A stretch of 64,000 nt of DNA. Source: Rhizobiaceae bacterium. Its GTDB lineage: Bacteria; Pseudomonadota; Alphaproteobacteria; Rhizobiales; Rhizobiaceae. The translations under genes were made by a program, and so were the position numbers. Shown here in pieces: positions 42,001 to 51,447 of the stretch. Under the pieces are notes generated by a model. It searched no databases and was not told the DNA's origin. It worked only from the letters and a program-made list of their open reading frames with translations. Position 1 is the first letter of the stretch. Each line of letters starts with the position of its first letter. The DNA lies in NCBI GenBank assembly GCA_014238155.1, contig JABABQ010000041.1, forward strand, positions 62,001-126,000. The letters run 5' to 3'.

Positions 42001-43342
42001 TATTTTGATCCGGTTGGTTGTTGCCTTTCAAGAAGGTCACGAGGTCGTCAAATGCATTTAGCGATCCCGGTGCATCGGGTGGCTGGCAGATCGCCTCATA
42101 AATTGCAGGTACAGTTTCAACCGCCTTGTCGAGTTCGGTATCCGACCCTGGTTTCCACCCTCCCAACATTCGCAAATCCCGTGTCTCTTCAAACTTGGAA
42201 ATCATTTTGCGCAATTGCAGCACCAGATTGCGCTCCTCCGGTGTCCATACTTTTTCAGCCAGTCGAGAAATGGATGCCAGCGGATTGACCGGTGGATAGC
42301 GGCCTTCCTCGGCAATCGTCCTGTCGAGCACCAAATGCCCGTCAATAATTCCCCGAACCGCATCAGCAATGGGATCATTGTGGTCATCGCCATCCACCAA
42401 AACTGTCGCGATGGCGGTTATCGATCCAGCGCCTTCAACGCCGGCCCCAGCTCGTTCCAGCAATTTAGGTAATTGGGTGAACACCGAAGACGTATAGCCG
42501 CGGGCAACCGGTGGTTCGCCGTTCGCAACGCTGATTTCCCGCAAGGAATGGGCATAGCGGGTCAGCGAATCGAGCAATAACAGCACATTGCTTCCCTGAC
42601 GGGCAAAACTCTCACACACATCCAGAGCCAGTTCCGGCGCGCGCCGTCGCAACATCGGACTTTCATCGCTCGTCGCAACAACAGCGACTGTTTTCTGAAT
42701 CCCCGGTTCACCAATCGAATCTTCCAGAAATTCCCGCACCTCACGTCCCCGTTCGCCGACAAGCGCGACCACGACAACGTCGAAAGCATCAGACTTTGCC
42801 AACATCGACAGCAGGGTCGACTTACCAACTCCGGATCCGGCGAAAATACCCATTCGCTGCCCTCTGCAGAGCGGCGCAAAAATATCAATCACCTTAACGC
42901 CTGTTTTCAACGGCACGTTCAAGCGAGATCGCTGCATGGCACCGTTTTTGCGAGTATCCTTGGTGGTCTGCTGGCTGCCTTTCGTAAGAGGCATGGGAGG
43001 TAGTGAGTCGATTGGTTCGCCCATGGCGTTTACAACACGCCCAAGCCAATGCGGATTGGGACGTGGCAAAGCCTGCTCATCGGCGAACACCAGTTCGCCT
43101 ATTGTACAGGCGCCGTCAGTGTCGAATGGACAGATAAATGTGTGGCCACTTTCAATGCGCACGACTTCGCCCAACCTGTCTTTCCCCAGGCGCAATACCT
43201 GCCCCAACGACACCCGGTGCGAAATGCCAGCTACGGTCACCAGATTGGGTGAAACACATTCCACTGTGCCGCCATATTTTATAAGGTCGCCGGCCTGGAG
43301 GGTCGGCGGCAACAAGTCGCTCATGCGTTGCAGTGCACCCAT
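41978..43342 (-). CDS. fliI: Flagellar export ATPase FliI
   Basis: 454 aa, an F1-beta-like ATPase that drives flagellar protein export. Walker A GSGVGKST at residues 169-176, VALVGERGREVREFLEDS after it, and Walker B-type NVLLLLDSLTRYAHSLRE. It follows flgF by two bases. Confidence 0.96.
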   Translation of the reverse strand: MGALQRMSDLLPPTLQAGDLIKYGGTVECVSPNLVTVAGISHRVSLGQVLRLGKDRLGEVVRIESGHTFICPFDTDGACTIGELVFADEQALPRPNPHWLGRVVNAMGEPIDSLPPMPLTKGSQQTTKDTRKNGAMQRSRLNVPLKTGVKVIDIFAPLCRGQRMGIFAGSGVGKSTLLSMLAKSDAFDVVVVALVGERGREVREFLEDSIGEPGIQKTVAVVATSDESPMLRRRAPELALDVCESFARQGSNVLLLLDSLTRYAHSLREISVANGEPPVARGYTSSVFTQLPKLLERAGAGVEGAGSITAIATVLVDGDDHNDPIADAVRGIIDGHLVLDRTIAEEGRYPPVNPLASISRLAEKVWTPEERNLVLQLRKMISKFEETRDLRMLGGWKPGSDTELDKAVETVPAIYEAICQPPDAPGSLNAFDDLVTFLKGNNQPDQNNEADTVS

Positions 43343-43344
43343 GG

Positions 43345-44070
43345 TCAGGAGCCGGATCCAAGCGTCTTGATTGCTTCTTCCTTGGAAGCTTCAGTATCGC
43401 GGATGGAGGCGGCAATCTGATCAAATGTTCGATGAACGATGATCAGTTTACTCATCTCATCAATCGGATTAACATTTGATCCTTCAACAAAACCCTGCAG
43501 TACGCCGATACCCGCAGTATCGACGACGGGTTGCGGTTCCGTCTCGGCAATAATCCCGGAACTTCCAAAGCGCTGGAATTCCTCCGCAGGCTGATATTCA
43601 AACAATCCAATCGAACTCACCAATCTTTCGTCCTGGCGAATTATCCCGTCCTTGGCCACTTCAGGGCGCCCACCGGCAGGATTGAGTTGAATTGGAGACC
43701 CACCTGAATCGAGGACCGCATGGCCCTCCAGTGTCACAAGTTCACCTGAATCAAGCATTTTGAATCGCCCGTCTCGCGTGACAATTGTTCCCGCTGGAGA
43801 CTCAGCTGCAAACCAGGCGTCCCCTTGTATGGCAAAATCGAGGCTGGCCCCGGTTTCGGTAACCGATCCGGTTAGCGGCGATAGATAAGACTGTCCCTCA
43901 TTGACATAGGACGGTGCGCTAGCATCTACCCCGTCCAAAACCTCTTCAAACTTGATCTGCCCGGCGCGAAAGCCGGTCGTGTTTGCGTTTGCAACATTGT
44001 TGGCAATTGTGTTGAGCCGCCGTTCCAGGGCCACTTGGGACGAAAGCGATACATAAAGACTGGTGTCCAT
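43345..44070 (-). CDS. flgF: Proximal rod protein FlgF
   Basis: 241 aa. N-terminal LERRLNTIANNVANANTTGF and C-terminal GFVEGSNVNPIDEMSKLIIV identify a rod protein of the FlgF/FlgG family; length and the neighbouring fliI support FlgF. Confidence 0.92.
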   Translation of the reverse strand: MDTSLYVSLSSQVALERRLNTIANNVANANTTGFRAGQIKFEEVLDGVDASAPSYVNEGQSYLSPLTGSVTETGASLDFAIQGDAWFAAESPAGTIVTRDGRFKMLDSGELVTLEGHAVLDSGGSPIQLNPAGGRPEVAKDGIIRQDERLVSSIGLFEYQPAEEFQRFGSSGIIAETEPQPVVDTAGIGVLQGFVEGSNVNPIDEMSKLIIVHRTFDQIAASIRDTEASKEEAIKTLGSGS

Positions 44071-44085
44071 GGAAAAAGAGGCCTC

Positions 44086-44850
44086 TTATCTCAGGGTTTG
44101 GATGGTGAGCAGCAGATTGGTTGAAATGCCATAGGCAGTTCCCTGGTTGAACAAATCCAGAGACGGATTCGGCGGGCCGTTGGACGCATCCCAGATGCTG
44201 ACAAAGCGCTCAATGAATTTCGACAATTCTTCCGGCTCGGAAAAAATGCTGACATCGATCCGCTCATCCAGCATTTCAACTTGCTTGTCGATGTCGAGAA
44301 ACGCACTGGCTTCAGGTATCTGCAGAACCTGTCGCACTACCGTCGACAATGCCCGGTCAGCAAGAATTTCTTCAGTTGTTGTGAGTGACGGCGCCTTGCG
44401 TTCAAAATACAATGCCAATCTGACGCCCTCATTGGTCGCACCAGCATTTTCTTCCAATTGCTGTCGCAGAAACTTGTCGACAACCCCTTGTTGAGTTCGA
44501 TCAAAGGACGTCGTCGCAGTGTTATAACGCTCAAAATCAAAGGTCTCCGCCAGATCTCGATAGCGGCCATCCGCCATCCTGTTAACGAATGCGTCGTCTT
44601 CATCGCGCCCTTCTTCAAATACCTTGGTGACCAGTGCCTTCGCATAGTTCATTTCTTCCAAACCATGTGCCTTCATCACATAGCGAAACAAACGGTCGTC
44701 TTCGACCAGATCTTCGATCGATTTAACGTTGCCGATATTCTCCAGATAATATTCGGTGTCCCGCTTGACGCGTGCGTCTGACTGAACGACTTCCAGCGAA
44801 CGGGGTAAATCGCGAACTGCCAATTGGTAGCCGGTAAGTGTGCTGATCAT
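44086..44850 (-). CDS. DUF1217 family flagellar protein
   Basis: 254 aa, mostly helical. It matches the DUF1217 proteins encoded next to flgF in rhizobial flagellar clusters (TGYQLAVRDLPRSLEVVQSD near the start; STNLLLTIQTL at the end). The molecular function is unknown. First gene of the operon with flgF, fliI and the membrane protein; the putative FtcR element lies 45 nt upstream. Confidence 0.75.
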   Translation of the reverse strand: MISTLTGYQLAVRDLPRSLEVVQSDARVKRDTEYYLENIGNVKSIEDLVEDDRLFRYVMKAHGLEEMNYAKALVTKVFEEGRDEDDAFVNRMADGRYRDLAETFDFERYNTATTSFDRTQQGVVDKFLRQQLEENAGATNEGVRLALYFERKAPSLTTTEEILADRALSTVVRQVLQIPEASAFLDIDKQVEMLDERIDVSIFSEPEELSKFIERFVSIWDASNGPPNPSLDLFNQGTAYGISTNLLLTIQTLR

Positions 44851-44893
44851 CTTGTCGGGCTCCTGTTATGCCAGCCTCACAGTGCAACAGCAG

Positions 44894-44910
44894 CCTTGCG
44901 TGAGACTTTC
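44894..44910 (-). promoter_or_regulatory. Putative FtcR/Rem site upstream of the DUF1217-flgF operon
   Basis: Minus strand reads GAAAGTCTCACGCAAGG: an AAAG and a CAAG half-site 11 bp apart, with the CACGCAAG half identical to the copies before flgB and motA. It points to the minus-strand operon. Confidence 0.55.
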
Positions 44911-44964
44911 CATCCAGCCGCCACCCAAATAAATGGCACCCAGGCCTCGCGCCCATGGTCAGGT

Positions 44965-44979
44965 CAAGCTTCACGCAAG
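44965..44979 (+). promoter_or_regulatory. Putative FtcR/Rem site upstream of motA
   Basis: CAAGCTTCACGCAAG on the plus strand, 48 nt before the motA start codon, identical to the flgB copy. With the element at 44894 it forms a divergent pair within one short intergenic region. Confidence 0.6.
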
Positions 44980-45026
44980 AATACAATCCTAACGGTTGAA
45001 CAACGAATTTTATCAGGGAGAAACCA

Positions 45027-45896
45027 GTGGGAATCATCATCGGACTGATTGTCACACTTGGCTGTGTGCTGGGTGGGTACATGGCCATGGGCGGATACCT
45101 GTCGGTGCTGGCGCAACCGTGGGAATTTGTCATTATCGGCGGAGCTGCGCTTGGCACGTTTCTTGTGGCTAACCCGATGGTTGTTGTTAAAGACGCGATG
45201 AAGGGAATTGGTGAAGCGGTAAAGGGGAAAGCACCCAATGATGCCGACTATGTCGAACTGCTAGGCCTGCTTTTCACCCTGTTGCGCGAGATGAAAAACA
45301 AACCCAAAAACGAAGTCGAAGGCCACATTGATTCACCAGAGGAATCTGAGATATTCATTGCCCATCCCATCGTTCTCAACAACCCGGCCTTGCTCAACTT
45401 CATCTGCGACTATTGCCGTCTTATCCTGGTTGGCAACGCCCGCCCCCACGAAGTGGAGTCGCTGATGGAAGAGGAAATCGGCACCATTCAGCACGAAAAA
45501 ATGGAGGCCGTACACGCCCTCACATCGATTGGTGACGGCTTACCAGCGCTTGGTATTGTGGCTGCGGTCTTGGGTGTGGTGAAAGCCATGGGCGCAATTG
45601 ATAGTTCCCCGGAAGTGTTGGGTGGATTAATCGGGGCCGCACTGGTGGGAACTTTTGTCGGCATCTTCCTGTCCTACGCAGTGGTTGGTCCAATCGCTGC
45701 CAAGCTAAAGATCGTTCGTGAAATGAACATGCGGATCTATTTCGTTTCAAAGCAAACACTCATCGCCTACATGAATGGTGCAATGCCACAAATAGCGGTG
45801 GAATTCGGGCGTAAGGCCATCTCCGCCCACGATCGCCCATCCATCGATCAGGTGGAAGAGAAAATGATGAATTCGACCGCCCCGCAGGCAGCCTAG
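45027..45896 (+). CDS. motA: Flagellar motor stator protein MotA
   Basis: 289 aa, GTG start after a GGGAGAAA site. Four membrane segments with the MotA pattern: [20 protein letters not shown] at the start, then [20 protein letters not shown] and [20 protein letters not shown]. Forms the proton channel with MotB. First gene of motA-fliM-fliN-fliG-flhB. Confidence 0.96.
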   Translation: MGIIIGLIVTLGCVLGGYMAMGGYLSVLAQPWEFVIIGGAALGTFLVANPMVVVKDAMKGIGEAVKGKAPNDADYVELLGLLFTLLREMKNKPKNEVEGHIDSPEESEIFIAHPIVLNNPALLNFICDYCRLILVGNARPHEVESLMEEEIGTIQHEKMEAVHALTSIGDGLPALGIVAAVLGVVKAMGAIDSSPEVLGGLIGAALVGTFVGIFLSYAVVGPIAAKLKIVREMNMRIYFVSKQTLIAYMNGAMPQIAVEFGRKAISAHDRPSIDQVEEKMMNSTAPQAA

Positions 45897-45897
45897 T

Positions 45898-46791
45898 ATG
45901 ACCGTTCCCTCCGATCCCGCTGCGATGCAGGCGCATCTTCTGGAACAGTTGCTGCAAGGCTCCAGCCGCAAGCCGCAAACGGAATCAAAGGCGCCTGCAA
46001 AATTCATCAAGCAGATGAGTGAAAAAATCGAGACGAAACTGCGTGATCGGTTGCATCATGAAATTCTCGCTACATCGCTGAACTGTGCGTCCGTCAAACT
46101 GTTGCAGCTTTATCCTTCCGCAGGAATGCCTGTTTCAATATTGTGGGACAGTACCGGAGCCCCGTTGGGTCTGTTTCGGTGTGACAAACTTACCTTCGCA
46201 GTTCTTGCGCGACTTTGTTTTGGTGGCGACATCGAATCGCCGATCTCGGCTGCGGAAGGTCAAGTAACTGAGGCCGAAATTGGGTTGCAACAAGTATTGG
46301 CTCGCCTGATTACGCGCGCACTGGAAGAAACCGGCCTGGCAACTGTAGCCCAGACCTCAACGGTCCTGGAGGATGAGTTTGAAAGGGATGAGTACGAAGA
46401 CAGTGATGCTTTCAAATGTAACTTTGAAATCACTGTTGGCCAGACCTGCTGTACAATCAATCTGATGCTTCGCCAGTCGGTTGTATTGGGTGCATCTGAA
46501 CCAGCCGAAGCCAATGGCTTGGCAGCTTTCAACTCATCGAACGACGAACTGTTGCAAACCCCGGTTCAGGCCAGCGTCAAACTTAAGCCACAACCAACAA
46601 CCTTGGGCAAAATACGGTCTTTGAAAGTCGGAGATTGCCTGCCACTGGTTGGAGACGATCAATTGAGGGGGCAGTTCATTGTCAGCGACCAGGAGATATT
46701 TGATTGTCAGATTGGACGGTCTGGGGACGCATACTCCTTGAAAATCGGCAACCGACCCAATTTGAAATCCATCACCAATCCAGCAACATAA
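45898..46791 (+). CDS. fliM: Flagellar motor switch protein FliM (divergent)
   Basis: 297 aa. Divergent, as is usual in rhizobia. The central CheC-like region is recognisable but weakly conserved; the C-terminal ~75 residues fit the FliN-like domain (KVGDCLPLVGDDQLRGQFIV). The call relies on the order motA-fliM-fliN-fliG, which is conserved in Sinorhizobium. Confidence 0.8.
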   Translation: MTVPSDPAAMQAHLLEQLLQGSSRKPQTESKAPAKFIKQMSEKIETKLRDRLHHEILATSLNCASVKLLQLYPSAGMPVSILWDSTGAPLGLFRCDKLTFAVLARLCFGGDIESPISAAEGQVTEAEIGLQQVLARLITRALEETGLATVAQTSTVLEDEFERDEYEDSDAFKCNFEITVGQTCCTINLMLRQSVVLGASEPAEANGLAAFNSSNDELLQTPVQASVKLKPQPTTLGKIRSLKVGDCLPLVGDDQLRGQFIVSDQEIFDCQIGRSGDAYSLKIGNRPNLKSITNPAT

Positions 46792-46836
46792 CTCACTGCC
46801 TGACCGCAGGCGACCCAACAGTAACGGAGCAACATA

Positions 46837-47253
46837 ATGGGCGACAGCGCCGCGCTTGACGAAACCATGGATGAAGATATTACCTCCGCACAACAGGATA
46901 GTTTTTCTCAAAGCCAGGAAGATCTCAACAACGCTATTGAGGAACTGAGCGGGCTGGGAGAGAGCGATTCCGCTCCTCAATCAACTTCACCTTCCCAACA
47001 ATCGGGCGCTGATGCATCGGACTTGATTTGGGATCTTCCCGTCGATGTCAATATCGTGTTGGGAACCACCCAGCTTTCGGTTGCCCGGCTGATGGCCCTG
47101 GAACCGGGCGAGGTTGTGGAACTGAATCGCCGCATCGGCGAGCCTCTCGATATCACGGTCAACGGGTGTAAGGTTGCAAGGGGTGAAATTGTCATGCGCG
47201 AAGACGACAAAACCAAATTTGCGATTCAAATTGTAGAGATTGTTGGGCGTTAA
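46837..47253 (+). CDS. fliN: Flagellar motor switch protein FliN
   Basis: 138 aa. A ~60-residue acidic, Gln/Ser-rich N terminus precedes the SpoA/FliN domain: DLPVDVNIVLGTTQLSVARL, LEPGEVVELNRRIGEPLDI, then VNGCKVARGEIV. Part of the C-ring. Confidence 0.94.
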   Translation: MGDSAALDETMDEDITSAQQDSFSQSQEDLNNAIEELSGLGESDSAPQSTSPSQQSGADASDLIWDLPVDVNIVLGTTQLSVARLMALEPGEVVELNRRIGEPLDITVNGCKVARGEIVMREDDKTKFAIQIVEIVGR

Positions 47254-47256
47254 AAA

Positions 47257-48273
47257 TTGCAAATAGCTTCACTGCACGATCTGAGTTCCATGCAAAAGGC
47301 AGCCGCCATTTTGGTTGCCATGAACAAGGAACAGGCAAAAAAGATTCTCAGTCACTTTAAGTCAGAGGACGTAAAGTCGCTGATGCGGGCTTCAGAAAAC
47401 ATTCAGGACTTGTCCCGAGAGACTTTGGAAGAACTCATCGACGAGTTTGAGGTGGAATGCTCAAGAGGTCCCGGACTGATTGATTCATCCAGTGCCATTC
47501 AACTTCTGATTGAAGAAGCGCTAACGCCCGAACAAATGGCGTCATTGCAGGTGGGACCGGAAGCAACCGAGATCGCCCTTAAGAAGAAAACAATCTGGGA
47601 GCTTCTGGACAAGATTGAGGAAAAAAACCTGATCGAATTCCTGTCCGAGGAAAACAGGGATGTTGCCGGATATATTCTCACCCGCCTTCCATCCAAGAGG
47701 TCTGCGGCGCTCATTGGCCTCCTGCCAAATGAAGTTCGCTCGGGCGTTGTTGCCGGCATGATCACTTCCAGGCCACCAAATTCCGATGCGGTGATCATGT
47801 TGGAAAGTTTGCTCAAGAACAAATTTGGCCGGGCCATTGGTGCCAGCAAGAGTTCCGGTAGCCAAAAGATGGTCGCAGGCATGCTCAATGAGCTGGATCG
47901 CGACCTGACCGACAGCTTGTTTGCTGATCTTGCCAGCGTGGTGAAACCCAATTCTCTGCAATCTGTGAAATCGATGATGTTCCGTTTTGAAGATGTGGTT
48001 TCTCTCGACAAAGTTGCCCGCTCGACGCTGTTTGATCAAATCTCGACGGACGTAACCACCATGGCCTTGCGCGGCTCTGATCCTGAGACACTGGAAGCGG
48101 TGTTGTCCGCATTGGGACAGCGCACCAGACGCATGTTGGAAGCTGAACTTGAAACCGCATCCTCTGCCAGTCCCGAGGAAATCAAAGACGCGCAAAAGGA
48201 AATTGCAAATACCGTTCTCAATCTGGCTTCCGCTGGATCCATCTCTATCCCGACACCAGAACCCGACGCCTAG
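47257..48273 (+). CDS. fliG: Flagellar motor switch protein FliG
   Basis: 338 aa. The C-terminal domain that contacts the stator has FRFEDVVSLDKVARSTLFDQ and ALRGSDPETLEAVLSALGQR. A TTG three bases after fliN gives an N terminus matching the family (LHDLSSMQKAAAILVAMNKE); the alternative ATG at 47290 would remove 11 residues. Confidence 0.93.
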   Translation: MQIASLHDLSSMQKAAAILVAMNKEQAKKILSHFKSEDVKSLMRASENIQDLSRETLEELIDEFEVECSRGPGLIDSSSAIQLLIEEALTPEQMASLQVGPEATEIALKKKTIWELLDKIEEKNLIEFLSEENRDVAGYILTRLPSKRSAALIGLLPNEVRSGVVAGMITSRPPNSDAVIMLESLLKNKFGRAIGASKSSGSQKMVAGMLNELDRDLTDSLFADLASVVKPNSLQSVKSMMFRFEDVVSLDKVARSTLFDQISTDVTTMALRGSDPETLEAVLSALGQRTRRMLEAELETASSASPEEIKDAQKEIANTVLNLASAGSISIPTPEPDA

Positions 48274-48298
48274 GGCGTCCTGCTAGCGGAACAGAGCA

Positions 48299-49375
48299 AT
48301 GTCGGAAACTGAGGACAAAGACAGCAAAACCGAAGAACCGACCGAGAAAAAGATAAAGGATGCTCTGAAGAAGGGGCAGACCGCCAGTTCCCGGGAAGTG
48401 CCGCTTCTGGTCTCAATCGCTGCATTCACAATCTATTTGATTTTCTCGGGAAAGAGTTTCATCGATACGGCGTTTGTTTTCCTGCGCAATATTTTTGAAC
48501 AGGTCGGCACATTGGATATCCACAATACGCTAGACGCCAACAATCTCTTTACCGCCGTTGCCAGCCAGTTTGTCCTCCTGATTACGCCCTTATGTGTGTT
48601 GCTGATGGCCGGAGGCATATTGTCCGCTGTTGCACAAAATGAACCACGCATGGTGCTCAACCGGATAGCCCCAAAAGCCTCCAAACTTTCACTGATCAAA
48701 GGTTGGGGGCGGGTATTTGGGAAACAGGGAATGGTGGAATTCGCCAAGAGCGTCTCCAAACTTCTGTTTTGCGGCACGGTTGTCTTTGTCACCCTGTATT
48801 CATCACCCCAGCAATTGCTCAACGGAATGTTCCAGGAACCGGGCAGTTACGGTGATGTCGTCACCAATCTGATGGAGAAACTGCTGATTTCCGTCTGCAT
48901 TGCGATGACTTTGATCGCCGCTGCTGATTATCTGTGGTCACGCTATTCCTGGCGTGAAAATCTGAAGATGAGCCGCAAGGAGATCACCGACGAACACAAA
49001 CAAGCTGAGGGTGATCCACTGCTGAAAGCCCGGATGCGCTCCATTGCGCGTGACAGGTCAAGACAGCGCATGATGGAAGCTGTCCCAAGTTCAACTCTAA
49101 TCATCGCCAACCCGACACATATTTCCATTGCCCTGCGGTTTGATTCAGAGTCAGATGAAGCTCCGGTTGTCGTTGCCAAAGGTCAGGATTTGATTGCCCT
49201 TCGCATCAGAGAGATAGCATCACAGCACGAAATCCCAATATTTGTTAAGGTGGAACTGGCGCGGGCTCTCAACAAGGCAGTACAGGTTGACCAGATCATT
49301 CCACCTGAATTTTATGCTGCCGTGGCGGAACTCATCAACACGGTTTATAAACGCACATCGACAGTGACAGGATAG
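48299..49375 (+). CDS. flhB: Flagellar export switch protein FlhB
   Basis: 358 aa. Opens with the FlhB signature KTEEPTEKKIKDALKKGQ, has four membrane segments, and the self-cleaving NPTH motif at residues 271-274 that switches export from hook to filament substrates. Confidence 0.96.
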   Translation: MSETEDKDSKTEEPTEKKIKDALKKGQTASSREVPLLVSIAAFTIYLIFSGKSFIDTAFVFLRNIFEQVGTLDIHNTLDANNLFTAVASQFVLLITPLCVLLMAGGILSAVAQNEPRMVLNRIAPKASKLSLIKGWGRVFGKQGMVEFAKSVSKLLFCGTVVFVTLYSSPQQLLNGMFQEPGSYGDVVTNLMEKLLISVCIAMTLIAAADYLWSRYSWRENLKMSRKEITDEHKQAEGDPLLKARMRSIARDRSRQRMMEAVPSSTLIIANPTHISIALRFDSESDEAPVVVAKGQDLIALRIREIASQHEIPIFVKVELARALNKAVQVDQIIPPEFYAAVAELINTVYKRTSTVTG

Positions 49376-49377
49376 AA

Positions 49378-49800
49378 ATGACCTCTCGAGCAGACAACCA
49401 GTTGCACGAACAACATATCATGCTTGCCATCCAACCCCTCATCAAGGAATTGCTGCTGGTGGATGTTGCCGATCTGATCGCCTATCTGACGTTTGAGCAG
49501 CACAATCAGGTCGCCGACATTATTGATTCTGCAACCGAACAGTATTTTGCACCAGGTTTTGTGGGGTACCGTGAGGTTGGCTCGGCGGCCATCGATTGGG
49601 ACAGGTCGCCGTCAATCACACTGGAATTGGTGATGAATGCCCCGAACCATTCTTTCGAGTTCAGCTTGATATTGGAAAGTCAGGTCGCCTCGATCAAATT
49701 GGGACGGATAAACGCGCTTTCCCAGGACGTTGAACACGACGTTGAAACGTCATTGAAATCGTTGGAACGGGCAATTGCCGTAAATAGCGTGCGTGCTTGA
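49378..49800 (+). CDS. Unrecognised protein downstream of flhB
   Basis: 140 aa, no membrane segment or signal peptide. Starts two bases after flhB, so it is probably co-translated with the motA operon. Helical N terminus (IQPLIKELLLVDVADLIAYL) followed by an alternating-strand centre. No family recognised. Confidence 0.6.
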   Translation: MTSRADNQLHEQHIMLAIQPLIKELLLVDVADLIAYLTFEQHNQVADIIDSATEQYFAPGFVGYREVGSAAIDWDRSPSITLELVMNAPNHSFEFSLILESQVASIKLGRINALSQDVEHDVETSLKSLERAIAVNSVRA

Positions 49801-49816
49801 TCGAAACGGATAGCTC

Positions 49817-50440
49817 TTAGCCGCACTTGCGAAAGTCAGACTGCATGCATTCAAGGACCAGTTTTTTCGCCTGACGCACCTGGTCGGATGAAAGCTTGCG
49901 CTTCAGTCTCTTGTAGTTGTCACCTGCCCGTCGACTGCCATTGGTCGCGGCAACTTCATACCACATTAAAGCAGTAACTTGACTTGAACGGGTACCACGG
50001 CCCGCTTCGAACATGGTTCCAAGATTGTTTTGAGAATCGACTTCACCCTGACGCGCGGCTTTTTGAAACCATTTCATCGCCATGGAATAATCAGTCTCAA
50101 CACCTTCCCCGGCTCGATAGAGCGCACCCAATGTAAACTGGGCGGAAGGATATCCTTCATTGGCCGATATGGTAAAAAGTTCCACTGCCCTGTCGAGATC
50201 CTGCCTCACTCCCAGACCTTCTCGATACATCGCTGCAAGGGGCAGGCGTGCTGCAGAATGACCCTGTTTCACCGCACGTTCGAGCCAGATTGCTGCATCA
50301 GCAGGATTGCCATCCTCAAACAATTTTCGGGCTTTATCGTAATCAGCTGCGCCTCCCGCCACCGCGGTAGTAATCATCAGTCCATAGGAGACGACGATCA
50401 GCAGCAATCCATATCGGCAGAAATAAAGTTTTTTGGTCAT
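49817..50440 (-). CDS. Sel1-repeat periplasmic protein
   Basis: 207 aa with a signal peptide (GLLLIVVSYGLMITTAVAGG) and three to four Sel1-like repeats, for example ARLPLAAMYREGLGVRQDLD, AQFTLGALYRAGEGVETDY and SQNNLGTMFEAGRG. Such solenoids usually mediate protein contacts. It resembles ExoR-type regulators in architecture but is shorter, so no specific function is assigned. Convergent with the motA operon. Confidence 0.75.
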   Translation of the reverse strand: MTKKLYFCRYGLLLIVVSYGLMITTAVAGGAADYDKARKLFEDGNPADAAIWLERAVKQGHSAARLPLAAMYREGLGVRQDLDRAVELFTISANEGYPSAQFTLGALYRAGEGVETDYSMAMKWFQKAARQGEVDSQNNLGTMFEAGRGTRSSQVTALMWYEVAATNGSRRAGDNYKRLKRKLSSDQVRQAKKLVLECMQSDFRKCG

Positions 50441-50606
50441 ACAGGTTCACCCAATATGAAAGCGTCAGACAGCGTCCCGAAGGCCACGATTATGGTGCCA
50501 GGAGAGCAAGAACGTGAGTTGTTTCTAGCAATCCAACCTTCTGCGAAACTGACCACCTCCAGTTACCAATCCCGGCAATGTGTTTGTCGGATTGACGAAG
50601 AATAGA

Positions 50607-51317
50607 TCAGTCAAGCTCAGAGCGATCGATCACCCCCAATTGAATTGCCTTGGTGACAGTATGAATCCGATTATTGGTTCCAAGCTTTTGAGCAGCCAGG
50701 CTGAAATAGTGATTTACCGTATGTTCAGACAAGGACAGTATCTCACCGATTTCGCTGCTGGTTTTGCCACATGCACACCAGACCAGACATCTGCGCTCGC
50801 TGGCGCTTAGTGACATCAACCCTTCATTTTCCTTCAAAACCGTGACAGCCAATTCACGCTCATACAGTTCGAGCGTGTCCAGCACCAAATCAGGATAGCG
50901 ACCTTTTGGCTTGCGGCGTTTTTTAAAAAATATGACCGCGCCACGTCGCATTCCCGGCATTTGAGCGGGAATGCAATATCCGCCAACGAAATCCTGTTCT
51001 TCGAGCAGTTGATCCAGTGCCTCGTCGGCAATCGTTCTTCCCAAGCGAGTTTCTGTCACTGTGTCGATCCCGACAAGCCATCTAAATGGCATGCCGGTCG
51101 TGGACAACATACGAAAAATTGAAACATTGTTGAGGCCGTCCAACGCCAATATGCGATCAATCAGATCGTCCGTCAGACTGGTGAATCTCAATTTTGGATA
51201 AAGGTTGTCAGCAATCTGATGATCGATATCAAAAACCGCATACTCATCCAGCAGATGAGTCGACGTCAACAGTCGCAGGTTTTCAGAGTCCTCGTTCAAA
51301 TTCAGAAATTTCCTCAT
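50607..51317 (-). CDS. visR: VisR, LuxR-type flagellar master regulator
   Basis: 236 aa. N-terminal autoinducer-binding-like domain and a C-terminal LuxR HTH (LSASERRCLVWCACGKTSSE and SLSEHTVNHYF). In Sinorhizobium VisN and VisR form a heteromer at the top of the flagellar cascade and activate rem. The gene lies downstream of the visN-like gene on the same strand and near the flhB operon, as in that genus. Confidence 0.82.
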   Translation of the reverse strand: MRKFLNLNEDSENLRLLTSTHLLDEYAVFDIDHQIADNLYPKLRFTSLTDDLIDRILALDGLNNVSIFRMLSTTGMPFRWLVGIDTVTETRLGRTIADEALDQLLEEQDFVGGYCIPAQMPGMRRGAVIFFKKRRKPKGRYPDLVLDTLELYERELAVTVLKENEGLMSLSASERRCLVWCACGKTSSEIGEILSLSEHTVNHYFSLAAQKLGTNNRIHTVTKAIQLGVIDRSELD

Positions 51318-51447
51318 TCCGGGTCATCAGATTTGCTAACACCGCCTGTTTTGCGCGGCCATTTCCCAGTCGGCCACTGAAGCGGCAAGCCAGAGCCGTT
51401 CACGGATCTCTTATTCCTGCATCAACCATGCCGACTGATTTAATCAT

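Noticed and set aside
44723-45238. 171-codon minus-strand frame across the motA promoter
   Set aside because: It would cover both putative FtcR elements and the start of motA and has no recognisable protein features.
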